From contig JBFYLP010000002.1 in assembly GCA_041305345.1 (NCBI GenBank), positions 124,001-188,000 of the forward strand: a DNA stretch of 64,000 bases. The letters run 5' to 3'. The position numbers were made by a program, and so were the translations under genes. Shown here piece after piece: positions 9,093 through 17,093 of this stretch. Source of the stretch: JACRGC01 sp041305345. GTDB lineage: Archaea > Micrarchaeota > Micrarchaeia > Norongarragalinales > SBBD01. The notes under the pieces are model-generated. The model ran no database searches. It was not told the origin of the DNA and saw only the letters and a program-made list of their open reading frames with translations. Position 1 is the stretch's first letter. The number at the start of each line of letters is the position of its first letter.

Positions 9093-10295
9093 ATGATTGA
9101 AATAATCGCACTGCTGGCGTTTGTACTATTTGCGGGTTTTTTTGGAGAAAAAATCTTTGAAAAATGGAGAATTCCCGATATCTTGATACTTCTATTGGTC
9201 GGGCTGCTGCTGGGTCCGCTGGGAATGACCCAGGCATTGCCGGGTTTGGGCAACCTGACTCCTTCGCTATTGATGCCTTTGGCATCACTTATTGCAGTCA
9301 TTACGCTGGTTGTGATACTTTTCGGCGCGGGAACAGAAATCGAGCCAACCGAATTTATCAAGAATGCGCCATTCGCCTTGACTGCCACGGTAATAAATTT
9401 CATTACCACGACGATCGCGTGTTTCATCGCATTATTGTTGACGGGCTGGTATTGGCAATACGCACTCTTGATTGCGATAATTGTTGCGGATACTGCGGAA
9501 GAAATAGTCTTCTCAATCACTTCCAAGCTAAAACTTAAGCCCTGGGTAAAAAATCTCCTCGTTTTCGAAGGTGCATTCACGAGCACATTGATTGCCGTAT
9601 TTACCATAATTTTTGCCAGCATATTCGCCAACGAGGGCTCGCTTAGAGAAATAACATCCGCTTTTATTGGGAATATCTCCGTTTCATTGTTTGTCGGAGT
9701 AATAGTGTCATATGCCTGGGTCAAAATACTTGTCGCCAACAAGATTGCCAATCACAGATATCTACTTACGCTTGCAACAGCGATTTTGCTCTATGCGCTT
9801 GTCGAAGGACTCATGGCAAACGGGGTGATTTCGGTTCTTATATTCGGAATAGCGCTTGGAATGGCCAAAAACAAGCTCGAGATAAGTATTTTTGATTTCC
9901 ATAACGAGATCACTTTCCTGGTTAGGTCGTTTTTCTTCGTCTATCTGGGTTTTATTATTTCGCTTGGCAATCTCACAACTTTGACAATCATCTCGTCCCT
10001 CCTGGTAACATTAGCCATGGCCGGCGGCAGGCTGATCGGATTGCTCTATACTGTGAAGGCGCAGGCACCGACAAAAGCCGAATTCGTGCTGCTTGCTGGG
10101 GCATTGCCATCCGGATTGGCAACGGCCGTGTTCGCTACAGTATTGGAATCCTACGGAATCAAAATTCCGGGCCTTTCCGAATTCATTTTCCTAGTGATAT
10201 TCGAATCAATAATGGTAAGCATGGTATGCAGCTTCTACTACGCCTCCAAAACCCTCGAACAACCAAGGAAACCGGTAATTGTAAGCTCCAATTGA
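9093..10295 (+). CDS. Monovalent cation:proton antiporter (CPA superfamily)
   Basis: A 400-residue integral membrane protein with about 11-12 hydrophobic segments throughout. It has the layout of Na+(K+)/H+ exchangers: a first helix ending in FFGEKIFEKWRIPDILILLLVGLLLGP, and an acidic central helix (IIVADTAEEIVF, near residue 130) where the ion-binding acidic residues of this superfamily lie. It would exchange Na+ or K+ for H+ across the cytoplasmic membrane. Which ion is moved cannot be told from sequence. There is no C-terminal TrkA-N/RCK domain, so it is a bare transporter core. The start ATG follows a short AT-rich divergent promoter region shared with the DUF4256 gene. Confidence 0.85.
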   Translation: MIEIIALLAFVLFAGFFGEKIFEKWRIPDILILLLVGLLLGPLGMTQALPGLGNLTPSLLMPLASLIAVITLVVILFGAGTEIEPTEFIKNAPFALTATVINFITTTIACFIALLLTGWYWQYALLIAIIVADTAEEIVFSITSKLKLKPWVKNLLVFEGAFTSTLIAVFTIIFASIFANEGSLREITSAFIGNISVSLFVGVIVSYAWVKILVANKIANHRYLLTLATAILLYALVEGLMANGVISVLIFGIALGMAKNKLEISIFDFHNEITFLVRSFFFVYLGFIISLGNLTTLTIISSLLVTLAMAGGRLIGLLYTVKAQAPTKAEFVLLAGALPSGLATAVFATVLESYGIKIPGLSEFIFLVIFESIMVSMVCSFYYASKTLEQPRKPVIVSSN

Positions 10296-10360
10296 TTTTC
10301 GGATACTTGCTTTTCGTGCTGCTGCGTGCGCATTGAGATGGGCTTTGCGTAAATCAGCCA

Positions 10361-10392
10361 TTTTTAAAAATACCCGTGAGAACCCAGGTTCT
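10361..10392 (+). promoter_or_regulatory. Orphan TATA-like box with adjacent inverted repeat
   Basis: A TATA-like run (TTTTTAAAAATACC) at 10361-10374 is followed at 10379-10392 by a perfect 6-base inverted repeat (AGAACC-CA-GGTTCT). No plus-strand gene follows. The region could drive an untranslated RNA or be a chance feature. Confidence 0.3.
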
Positions 10393-10575
10393 GCACGCCG
10401 CTATAGCTTTGCGAGGCGGGTTATCCCTTAGAATGCATTCTTAAAAAAACAACAGTACACATTTTGCACAATCGGCTGCCCAGATTGCTTGTTATTTCTG
10501 ATCTAGCTTGGTTATTTTTTTTAATTGTTTTGCACTCCCGGAAAAAGTCAATTATTAAAAGTATCAACGACGCCT

Positions 10576-10779
10576 TTAGGGCATTCGATCGAAAATGAAC
10601 AGATCATCGATAGAGGTCTTGAGGGCTTTGGCGATCTGGTGTGCAAGTTTTAGGGATGGATTATAATCTCCTCCTTCAATAAACACGATGGTTTCCCTCC
10701 GGACGCCGACTTTTTTTGCAAGGTCCTCCTGAGTGAGGCCGTACCTGGCACGAAGTTCCTTAATTCGGGTCTTCATCAT
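10576..10779 (-). CDS. XRE-family helix-turn-helix regulator
   Basis: A 67-residue protein that is essentially a lone Cro/C1-type DNA-binding domain: IKELRARYGLTQEDLAKKVGVRRETIVFIE followed by PSLKLAHQIAKAL and DDLFIF. This is the compact YgzD-like form common in archaea and Firmicutes, usually paired with a small membrane protein. Two start codons, 10779 and 10776, are adjacent; the first overlaps the stop codon of the broken DUF2178-like gene upstream in the ATGA style. That arrangement indicates translational coupling and a shared transcript. It probably represses its own operon, but no operator was identified. Confidence 0.9.
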   Translation of the reverse strand: MMKTRIKELRARYGLTQEDLAKKVGVRRETIVFIEGGDYNPSLKLAHQIAKALKTSIDDLFIFDRMP

Positions 10780-11202
10780 GCATCGCCCTTCCTGTTAAGA
10801 TACCACCAGCTGATTCCAATAATCAGGGCAATCATGCCGACTGCAACGCCTGTGGCTTGCGATATGTCCCTGAATGCAGGCAGGCCCGGATTTCCTGAAA
10901 TGTTTTCGCTGCAATAGCCGTTGCCAACAGGAGGTATATTGAAATGAGGAATGCATAGTAGCCCGCGTTGTGTTTGATCCTCTCCGACCGCTCATCCTCA
11001 CGAAGAATTCCTCTCCTGGCATCCTCATAGTTCGTTATTAGGTACTTATAGGCAAATGCCCCATCACAAGTGCTACTAAAAAACCTAACGCGGCGTCAAG
11101 CGTCTTCCCGTTATTGAATGCTGTTGTTGCAAAAACCATCCCGGTCAGCACAACGGCACCGAATAAGATGCCCGGTAAAATCAGTTTCCTTTTTGCGCCC
11201 AT
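10776..11202 (-). pseudogene. DUF2178-like membrane protein gene broken by two frameshifts
   Basis: Reading from the ATG at 11202 gives a two-helix membrane start (MGAKRKLILPG...GMVFATTAFNNGKTLDAALGFLVALVMG). The frame then ends early. Adding one base in the CCCC run at 11059-11062 restores AFAYKYLITNYEDARRGILR-EDERSERIKHNAGYYAFLIS. Adding one in the TTTT run at 10903-10906 restores NPGLPAFRDISQATGVAVGM and a final membrane segment IIGISWWYLNRKGDA, whose stop overlaps the XRE start. The corrected product would be about 142 residues, of the kind that commonly accompanies this XRE type. Both defects are single-base losses in homopolymers, so sequencing or assembly error is as likely as real decay. 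Confidence 0.75.
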
Positions 11203-11249
11203 ATCTATCTCCTGTGCTATTGAGCTAACAAATTGTTATTTATTTAGCA

Positions 11250-11315
11250 CAGCTACAAATCAGTAGCTATTCAGCAACACTTGAGAGTCAACTTTTCCAA
11301 GGCGCTGTGCTTCAA
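11250..11315 (+). repeat. Direct repeat copy flanking the metal-transport block (left)
   Basis: These 66 bases align without gaps to 14380-14445 at about 51 positions. They share an identical core ATTCAGCAACACTTGAGA. The right-hand 24 bases also resemble 1284-1307. The copy is non-coding and lies just beyond the 3' end of the znuBCA genes. Confidence 0.65.
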
Positions 11316-11343
11316 GCCCCCCTGCTCGGCGGGGGAGCCGCAT

Positions 11344-12150
11344 TTATTTTCTTGAAGCAATCTGCCTATAAAGCAGCACTGATGCAAAGATCAAAACCAG
11401 CACCAGCACAATTGCCCCTCCTGCCGCAAGGTCGAAATAATATGCGGAAATCAGGCCCAATATGACCGAAAATACCGAAAAGAGGGATGCGTAAATAACG
11501 GTCTCCTTGAAGCTTTTCCTGAAAAGGAGGGCGGTTGATGCCGGGATTACCAAAAAGGAGGAGACTAAAAGGATGCCAACGATCCTCATTGAAAGAACGA
11601 CTATTATCGCGGTCAGCAAGACAAGCATCATATTCATGCGCTCAACCGGGATTCCGCTTGCCTTTGCGGCGTCCTCATCAAAAGTGATGTATAGCAGCTC
11701 CTTGTAAAAAACAAGAACTGCAGCAAATGCCACAGCACCAATTGTGAAGATCACCAAAATATCAGTTTCACTTACGGCAAGGATGCTGCCAAAAAGGTAG
11801 GAAAAAAGGTCGAGGCCAAAGCCCTTCGAATAGCTTATTAGCACTACCCCCAATGCAAGGCCGAAGGAGAAGAAAATCGCAATAGCGGCATCGCCGTAGA
11901 CCTTGAGGTTTTTCAATTTCTGGATGCCGAAAGATGCTGCAATGGCAAAAAGGAGAGCGGAAAAAATGGGGTATATTTTGAAGAATAACCCGAAAGCGAT
12001 CCCGCCAAAGGAAATGTGGGCCAGCCCATCCCCCAATAAGGACATCCTGCGCATGACCAGGAAAACGCCGACAAGCGCGCATACCAGGGCAACCAATACC
12101 CCGGCTAGCAAGGCGCGCTGCATGAAACCATAAGAAAGAAACTCAAGCAT
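11344..12150 (-). CDS. znuB: Metal ABC transporter permease (ZnuB/MntB family)
   Basis: A 268-residue inner-membrane protein with about eight hydrophobic helices and the family sequence RRMSLLGDGLAHISFGGIAFG (about residues 34-54). The helix IPVERMNMMLVLLTAIIVVLSMRIVGILLVSSFLVIPAS is strongly conserved in ZnuB, MntB and related permeases. It would form the channel for Zn2+, Mn2+ or a similar ion. It is the last gene of a znuA-znuC-znuB operon, 10 bases after znuC. The neighbouring NikR-like regulator leaves the metal (Zn, Ni or Mn) open. Confidence 0.92.
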   Translation of the reverse strand: MLEFLSYGFMQRALLAGVLVALVCALVGVFLVMRRMSLLGDGLAHISFGGIAFGLFFKIYPIFSALLFAIAASFGIQKLKNLKVYGDAAIAIFFSFGLALGVVLISYSKGFGLDLFSYLFGSILAVSETDILVIFTIGAVAFAAVLVFYKELLYITFDEDAAKASGIPVERMNMMLVLLTAIIVVLSMRIVGILLVSSFLVIPASTALLFRKSFKETVIYASLFSVFSVILGLISAYYFDLAAGGAIVLVLVLIFASVLLYRQIASRK

Positions 12151-12160
12151 ATGGAAACAC

Positions 12161-12913
12161 TCATATGTGGTGGTGGTGCGGGATTATGCGGAAATCCGCG
12201 GAGTAGGCACAAGCGAGCTCTTTGGCGGAAAAGCCCTTTGAAACATCATGGGTTGTCACCGCAATATTCGCGCAAATTATTTTATTGGCATTTTTGGAAA
12301 CCACTTCTATATCGTGGGAAACCAAAATCAGGGTCATCCCAAGTTCCTTATTGAGCCTTTTTAACAGGGAATAAAATGCGTGCTGGGCCTGCTTGTCAAC
12401 ACCAACTGTTGGCTCATCCAGAATCAGCAACTCTGATTCGGCTGCAAGCGCCCGTGCGATGAATACGCGCTGCTGCTGCCCGCCCGAAAGATCGCCAATC
12501 CTTTGATCCTTGAAATCAAACATTCCCACCAGCTCAAGCGCCTGCTCAACGGATTTGCGGTCCTTGCTTCCAAATTGCCTAAACAGCCCAACCTTCGCAA
12601 CCCTGCCCATGCTTGCAACCTCATAAACGCTTGCCGGGAAATTCGGGTCGAAATTCGTGGCCTTCTGTGGGACATAGCCGATCCGGTGCCTTTCATCGAA
12701 ACGGCTTATATCCTTGCCAAATATGAGGATTTTTCCGGAAGAGGGCTCCAAAAGCCCTAATATCAGCTTTACAAGGGTCGTTTTGCCACCGCCATTTGGA
12801 CCGATAAGCCCTAGATAATCACCCTTTTTTAGGGTGAATGAGGCATTTCTTATTGCAGGGGCAACGCCATAGCTGAAATTGACTTTTTCCAACTCAAGAA
12901 CATTCTCCTCCAT
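12161..12913 (-). CDS. znuC: Metal ABC transporter ATP-binding protein
   Basis: A 250-residue ABC ATPase that powers the neighbouring permease. Walker A is GPNGGGKT (residues 38-45), the Q-loop region is YVPQKATNFDPNFPASVYEV, the signature is LSGGQQQR, and Walker B/D-loop is LLILDEPTVGVD. It ends in a tail of four consecutive histidines (PHHHHI). That tail may bind metal, though its functional weight is unclear. Metal-family ABC ATPases such as ZnuC are the best match. It sits 12 bases after the binding-protein gene and 10 before the permease gene, so all three are cotranscribed. Confidence 0.93.
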   Translation of the reverse strand: MEENVLELEKVNFSYGVAPAIRNASFTLKKGDYLGLIGPNGGGKTTLVKLILGLLEPSSGKILIFGKDISRFDERHRIGYVPQKATNFDPNFPASVYEVASMGRVAKVGLFRQFGSKDRKSVEQALELVGMFDFKDQRIGDLSGGQQQRVFIARALAAESELLILDEPTVGVDKQAQHAFYSLLKRLNKELGMTLILVSHDIEVVSKNANKIICANIAVTTHDVSKGFSAKELACAYSADFRIIPHHHHI

Positions 12914-12925
12914 TCAAGCACCGCA

Positions 12926-13876
12926 TCAATTACAATCCAGGGCTTTTTTTATGTTTGCAATATTGCCCTTCATAAGTGAATGATAATCTTCCCCCCTTTC
13001 TTTTTCATCATCGGTCAGCCCGTGCACGGAATTGAACGATAGCACATAGCCGTTTATTTCCTTTGAAATCAGCTCTGCGGATTTAGGATTGATAAGGCTT
13101 TCAAAAAACACCGCCCTGACATTTTTTTCCTTTGCCTGCTCGATTATTTTGATAAGTTCCGCCGGGGACGGTTCCGCCTCAGGATTGACGCCGGTGATTG
13201 CCATCTGGTTGCAGCCGTATTCCTTGCAGAAATAGGAAAGTGTTGCGTGGGTGATTAGTATGTCTTTCCTTTTGCAAGTTGAAAAAGCGGATTTAAGTTC
13301 AAAGTCCAGTGCATCCAGCTTTTCGGAGTATGCAGCGAAATTTTGCCCATAGTACTGCGAATTTGATGGATCCGATTTTTGGAATGCATCCTTGATCGCC
13401 TTAGCCTGCCTCTTGGCGATCGGAGGGCTCAGCCAGGTGTGCGGATCGAACTCGCCGCGGTCGTGACGATGCCCATCTGCCGCCAATAATTCAATTCCAG
13501 CAGTGGTGTCGACCTTGGAAAGCCCCTCGTTGTCAACGCCTTCAAGAAGATGCGGAAGCCACGGTTCCAGCCCCGCGCCATTATAGATGAGCACATCGGC
13601 ATCGATTAGCATCTTGATTGAGGAAGGTGTAGGCTCGAAATCATGTGGTTCTGCGCCTGAAGGGATTATTGTTGAAATCTGGATCTTATCGCCCCCAATA
13701 TTTTGTGCAAAATCCGCAAGGGGGTAAAAGCTTGCTACAACATTGAGTTTTTTAACGGCAGTAACGTTGGCCGGGGCCTGCCCGCTTGGCCCGTATGCAC
13801 AAATAATAATTATCAATAAGAGCAGCACAAGCCCTCCTGCAATAGCGTAATCGCGCATTTTATTCATCAGCAACAC
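12926..13876 (-). CDS. znuA: Metal ABC transporter substrate-binding protein (ZnuA-like)
   Basis: A 316-residue secreted or membrane-anchored solute-binding protein. An N-terminal hydrophobic segment (AIAGGLVLLLLIIIICA) acts as signal or anchor. Then come the cluster-9 family motifs VVASFYPLADFAQNIGGD, PSGAEPHDFEPTPSSIKMLIDADVLIYNGAGLEPWL, and a short His-bearing loop before FDPHTWLSP. The C-lobe has ITHATLSYFCKEYG and AVFFESLINPKSAELI. The conserved metal ligands (His in EPHDFEP and FDPHTW, then His in THATL) are present. The His-rich loop is short compared with bacterial ZnuA. Likely starts are 13876 or the ATG four codons in. It is the first gene of the operon, divergent from the NikR-like regulator. 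Confidence 0.9.
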   Translation of the reverse strand: MLLMNKMRDYAIAGGLVLLLLIIIICAYGPSGQAPANVTAVKKLNVVASFYPLADFAQNIGGDKIQISTIIPSGAEPHDFEPTPSSIKMLIDADVLIYNGAGLEPWLPHLLEGVDNEGLSKVDTTAGIELLAADGHRHDRGEFDPHTWLSPPIAKRQAKAIKDAFQKSDPSNSQYYGQNFAAYSEKLDALDFELKSAFSTCKRKDILITHATLSYFCKEYGCNQMAITGVNPEAEPSPAELIKIIEQAKEKNVRAVFFESLINPKSAELISKEINGYVLSFNSVHGLTDDEKERGEDYHSLMKGNIANIKKALDCN

Positions 13877-13917
13877 CCTAGCTTATTGTTAGAAGATAGG
13901 TTAATAATCTTTTATGT

Positions 13918-13944
13918 AATTATTATTAATTTATCATAATAATT
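13918..13944. promoter_or_regulatory. Inverted repeat in the znuA/nikR divergent promoter
   Basis: A perfect 9-base inverted repeat (AATTATTAT, 9-base spacer, ATAATAATT) lies between the divergent metal transporter and the NikR-like regulator. Its size and placement suit a ribbon-helix-helix regulator operator controlling both directions. Its AT-only arms also mean some symmetry is expected by chance. A second small inverted repeat (AAGAT...ATCTT) lies at about 13893-13911. Confidence 0.45.
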
Positions 13945-13971
13945 TGCAATTAATTATTAAAGGCGATCAGA

Positions 13972-14367
13972 ATGGACAAGACCGGAAATGTGATTTTCAG
14001 CTTTTCACTTAAGGAAAACGAGGTGGAGGAACTCGAGGGGATGCAAAAGGCGCTGGGAATCGAATCCCGCTCAAGGATGCTAAGGCTTGCTTTGAAAAGC
14101 CTCAATTCCGAAAGCAAGCTCATTGAAAACATCAAGGGAACGGTTTCGGCGGTCATAGCCGTTTCCCATTCCACCGGATCGGATGCAAAATTCGCCAGTT
14201 TAAGGCATGATTTTGATGATATTGTAAAGACGCAGGTGCACTCGGCTATGAATGGCGGCTGCACGGATCTCTTACTAGTGGAAGGGTCGGCACAGGAGGT
14301 CAGGGGAATGTATTCCGCAATCAGGGCGGACCCGAAAGTGAAGAATGTGAAGATATTGATAATTTGA
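13972..14367 (+). CDS. NikR-like ribbon-helix-helix metal regulator
   Basis: A 131-residue protein built like NikR. The N-terminal ribbon-helix-helix domain (VIFSFSLKENEVEELEGMQK...SRSRMLRLAL, residues 7-42) binds DNA; the C-terminal ACT-like domain (from about 55) senses metal. In NikR nickel is held by three His and one Cys. Here H66, H79, H90 and C97 are visible, but spacing before the Cys differs from NikR and one expected His is missing. The metal is therefore uncertain. It is divergent from the znuA-znuC-znuB operon, with an inverted repeat between them, so it most likely controls that operon and itself. Confidence 0.8.
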   Translation: MDKTGNVIFSFSLKENEVEELEGMQKALGIESRSRMLRLALKSLNSESKLIENIKGTVSAVIAVSHSTGSDAKFASLRHDFDDIVKTQVHSAMNGGCTDLLLVEGSAQEVRGMYSAIRADPKVKNVKILII

Positions 14368-14379
14368 CCGAGAGCCAAT

Positions 14380-14445
14380 CAGCTACCAATCCGTGGCCAT
14401 TCAGCAACACTTGAGAATAACATTTTACGGGGCGCAGTGACTGAA
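14380..14445 (+). repeat. Direct repeat copy flanking the metal-transport block (right)
   Basis: Same orientation as 11250-11315 and alike at roughly three quarters of positions, with an 18-base identical core (ATTCAGCAACACTTGAGA). It lies just after the NikR-like gene. The two copies therefore bracket the transporter-regulator block exactly. Confidence 0.65.
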
Positions 14446-14591
14446 ACCCGAGATAAACCCGCATTCATGGTACGCGGAAAAATTAAATTAATCCGGAAAA
14501 ATGGCAGTGTGCGGCATAACGCGTCATTTAAAATAACACCGACAGTATTCATTATCATTCTGAATTTCAACTAAGTTCGCAGGAATCCAAC

Positions 14592-15467
14592 ATGCTTTTC
14601 TCAGAAGCGGCGTTTCCTCTCCTGCTCGCACTTGCCGCAGGCTTGTGCACCGCACTCGGCGCGGCGCTCGTTTTGCTCTTTGGGCGTTTCACTCAGCGCG
14701 GCCTTGCGTTCACGCTCGGCCTTAGCGCCGGCGTAATGATTTACGTTTCATTCGTGGAACTCTTGGGCTCGGCCATAGCATCTGCAGGGTTTGTTGCTGC
14801 CAATGCGGCTTTCTTCGGCGGGATGCTCGCAATAGCTTTAATTGACTTCACCGTTCCGCACGCTTACATTAGCGAGCGTGTAGGCGTGAATCTGAGCCCC
14901 TCCGAATCGCACGCAAGCGCAAACCTTGGGTGGGCGGGAGGGGCATTGAATGGTCGGGCCGAAAGGCAGGGGCGCGGCCGCGGCGGCCCGGGATTCGGGC
15001 GCGGGCTGAGGCAGCAAAAACTCATGCTTGCAGGCGTATTCACTGCAATTGGGATTGCTATCCACAATTTTCCGGAAGGTTTGACGGTTTTCCTCGGCGC
15101 GACCAGCAGCGTCTCGCTTGGCTTGGCGTTGGCATTTGCAATTTCAATCCACAACATCCCTGAAGGAATCGCAATAGCCATGCCGGTTTACTGCGCTTCG
15201 AAAAGCAAACGCAAAGCCTTCCTGTATTCATTGGCGGCCGGTTTGATGGAGCCATTCGGAGCGCTCCTCGGATTCCTGTTCCTGATGCCTTTCCTGGCTC
15301 CCGCGTTTCTCGCCCTCGCGCTGGCATTCGTTGCGGGAATAATGATTTTCATCAGTTTCGATGAGCTCCTCCCCTTGTGTTTCGAAAACTGCGAAGGCGG
15401 GCACGCATCTATTATGGGAATAATAATCGGAATGCTCGTCATGGCGCTCAGCTTGCACCTGCTTTGA
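14592..15467 (+). CDS. zupT: ZIP-family metal transporter (ZupT-like)
   Basis: A 291-residue ZIP transporter with about eight membrane helices. The twin metal-binding motifs HNFPEG (158-163) and HNIPEG (187-192) match ZupT, which takes up Zn2+ and other divalent ions. The cytoplasmic loop, often His-rich in this family, is here a Gly/Arg-rich stretch (about 114-141) without a His cluster. Codon choice appears richer in GCG, CGC and CTC than in neighbouring genes, which may indicate separate ancestry. It directly follows the repeat at 14380-14445 and complements the ABC uptake system next door. Confidence 0.92.
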   Translation: MLFSEAAFPLLLALAAGLCTALGAALVLLFGRFTQRGLAFTLGLSAGVMIYVSFVELLGSAIASAGFVAANAAFFGGMLAIALIDFTVPHAYISERVGVNLSPSESHASANLGWAGGALNGRAERQGRGRGGPGFGRGLRQQKLMLAGVFTAIGIAIHNFPEGLTVFLGATSSVSLGLALAFAISIHNIPEGIAIAMPVYCASKSKRKAFLYSLAAGLMEPFGALLGFLFLMPFLAPAFLALALAFVAGIMIFISFDELLPLCFENCEGGHASIMGIIIGMLVMALSLHLL

Positions 15468-15603
15468 ATAAAAATGCGGCCTTAAAAGCAAATCGAAAGG
15501 AGGAATTAATTTGACTTCAAAATAAAAAGGGTCTAACCCAATAACGAGGAATTAAAATAAGTATAGGCAAATTATTAATAAAAAATCCGGAGGCGTATCT
15601 AAT

Positions 15604-16953
15604 ATGGAAAAAATTGATGCTGTGATTGTGGGCGGGGGCCCGGCAGGGGTCGTTACTGCAATGACTGTCCGGAGACATAACCCAAAGAAAAGCGTCATGC
15701 TGATTAGAATAGGCGAAAAGTCCCTCATACCGTGTGGAATACCGTATGTTTTTGGTCAATTGGAAACCGTAGAAAAAAACATTATGGCAGACAAGGGGTT
15801 GGTCGACAACAACATCCAGCTGATCATAGACGAGGTGATTTCCATTGACAAGGAAAAACAGGTCCTCTCGACCGCCAAGGGGCTGGCCGTGCCTTATGAC
15901 AAACTAGTGCTTGCCACCGGATCGCTTGCAACAAAACCCCCGATAAAGGGCGCTGAACTGAAGGGGGTCTTTGTAATCAAAAAAAACATGGACTATGTCA
16001 AGGAAATGAAAAAGGCCGCAGACGCCGCGTCCAGCATTGTTATCGTAGGCGGAGGCTTCATAGGAGTGGAATTGGCAGACGAGCTGGTGAAAAAAGGCAA
16101 AAAAGTTACGATCGTGGAGATGCTTCCCCACATACTCCAGCAATCGTTTGACAGCGAATTTTATACCCAAGTCGAAAAGGGACTGAAGGAATCGGGCGTG
16201 AACATCATCGTTGAAACAAAGGTGACTGAGATAAACGGCGGATCTTCTGTTGAGTCGATAACCTTATCGGATGGTAAAAAAGTGGACGCGGACATGGTGG
16301 TACTGTGCATAGGGTTCAAGCCCAACAGCGACCTTGCAAAAAGGACGGGTTTGGAAATCGGTTCCAAAGGCGGCGTAGTGGTCGACGAATACATGAGAAC
16401 AAGCCAACGCAACATATTCGCACTCGGTGACTGCGCTGAAGAGCGGGATTTCTTTACGCGGGAGTGCTCGACGGTAATGCTTGCATCCACTGCAACCTCT
16501 GAAGCCAGAATTGCTGGGGCTAACCTATTCGGCCTGAGGGTCATAAAACAAAACAAGGGAACCATCGGCATATTTTCCACCTGCATATGCGGGCAAGTGC
16601 TTGCAGCTACCGGATTGACGGAAACCAAAGCCCAGGAGAGGGGGTTCGAATATGTTACGGGCACGTTCAAGGCGCCTGATCGGCACCCCGCAAGCATATC
16701 CGACTGTACGGAAATGAACCTCAAGCTGTTATTCTCAAAAGATAGCGGGGTTATCCTGGGCGGCCAGGTTTCCGGCGGAAAGAGTGTAGGCGAAGTCATA
16801 AATATCATCGGCCTGGCGATACAAACCGGAATGACAATAGCCGAACTGAACACGCTGCAGATAGGCACCCATCCGCTTCTCACGCCGGCGCCTACGATGT
16901 ATCCGCTTATACTCGCAGCGGAAAATGCGCTGAACAAGGAAGCCTTTAGGTAA
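15604..16953 (+). CDS. NADH oxidase / CoA-disulfide reductase-type flavoprotein
   Basis: A 449-residue single-cysteine pyridine nucleotide-disulfide oxidoreductase. FAD binds at VIVGGGPAG (7-15) and NAD(P)H at IVIVGGGFIGVELADEL (about 142-158). The redox cysteine is C44 in IPCGIPY, as in CoA-disulfide reductases, NADH oxidases and polysulfide reductases. A second FAD contact is FALGDCAE. The C-terminal dimerisation domain includes HPLLTPAP. In anaerobes such enzymes reduce CoA disulfide, polysulfide or O2; sequence alone does not choose among these. The start has a GGAGG-like motif. The next cluster begins 140 bases downstream under its own promoter, but the redox theme is shared. Confidence 0.88.
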   Translation: MEKIDAVIVGGGPAGVVTAMTVRRHNPKKSVMLIRIGEKSLIPCGIPYVFGQLETVEKNIMADKGLVDNNIQLIIDEVISIDKEKQVLSTAKGLAVPYDKLVLATGSLATKPPIKGAELKGVFVIKKNMDYVKEMKKAADAASSIVIVGGGFIGVELADELVKKGKKVTIVEMLPHILQQSFDSEFYTQVEKGLKESGVNIIVETKVTEINGGSSVESITLSDGKKVDADMVVLCIGFKPNSDLAKRTGLEIGSKGGVVVDEYMRTSQRNIFALGDCAEERDFFTRECSTVMLASTATSEARIAGANLFGLRVIKQNKGTIGIFSTCICGQVLAATGLTETKAQERGFEYVTGTFKAPDRHPASISDCTEMNLKLLFSKDSGVILGGQVSGGKSVGEVINIIGLAIQTGMTIAELNTLQIGTHPLLTPAPTMYPLILAAENALNKEAFR

Positions 16954-17038
16954 ATAGCTGCGAGTACCGCATACTGCACCTTTTTATGCTGCCGTCGGCA
17001 ACACTGCGGGTTATCGCGCAAATTTAATAAAACGCAAG

Positions 17039-17070
17039 CTTTATATAGGATTATGAATATATATTCATAA
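17039..17070 (+). promoter_or_regulatory. TATA box and perfect 20-base palindrome, copy 1
   Basis: A TATA-like box (CTTTATATAGG, about 17039-17049) is followed at once by TTATGAATATATATTCATAA (17051-17070), a perfect 20-base palindrome. It lies just before the first gene of the NifX/MinD cluster, at the expected transcription start, where a bound repressor would block initiation. Nearly the same sequence occurs in the same position at 20731-20752. Confidence 0.75.
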
Positions 17071-17093
17071 TTAAAAAATGAGGGATGATTGAT

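Noticed and set aside
9080..9751. 223-codon minus-strand open frame
   Set aside because: It lies wholly inside the antiporter gene; its Ser/Thr/Ile-rich composition is the mirror of membrane helices.
15497..15525. AAAGGAGG followed by a TTG and only four codons before a stop
   Set aside because: It could be a leader peptide, but nothing in the surrounding sequence suggests attenuation; a chance purine run is the simpler reading.
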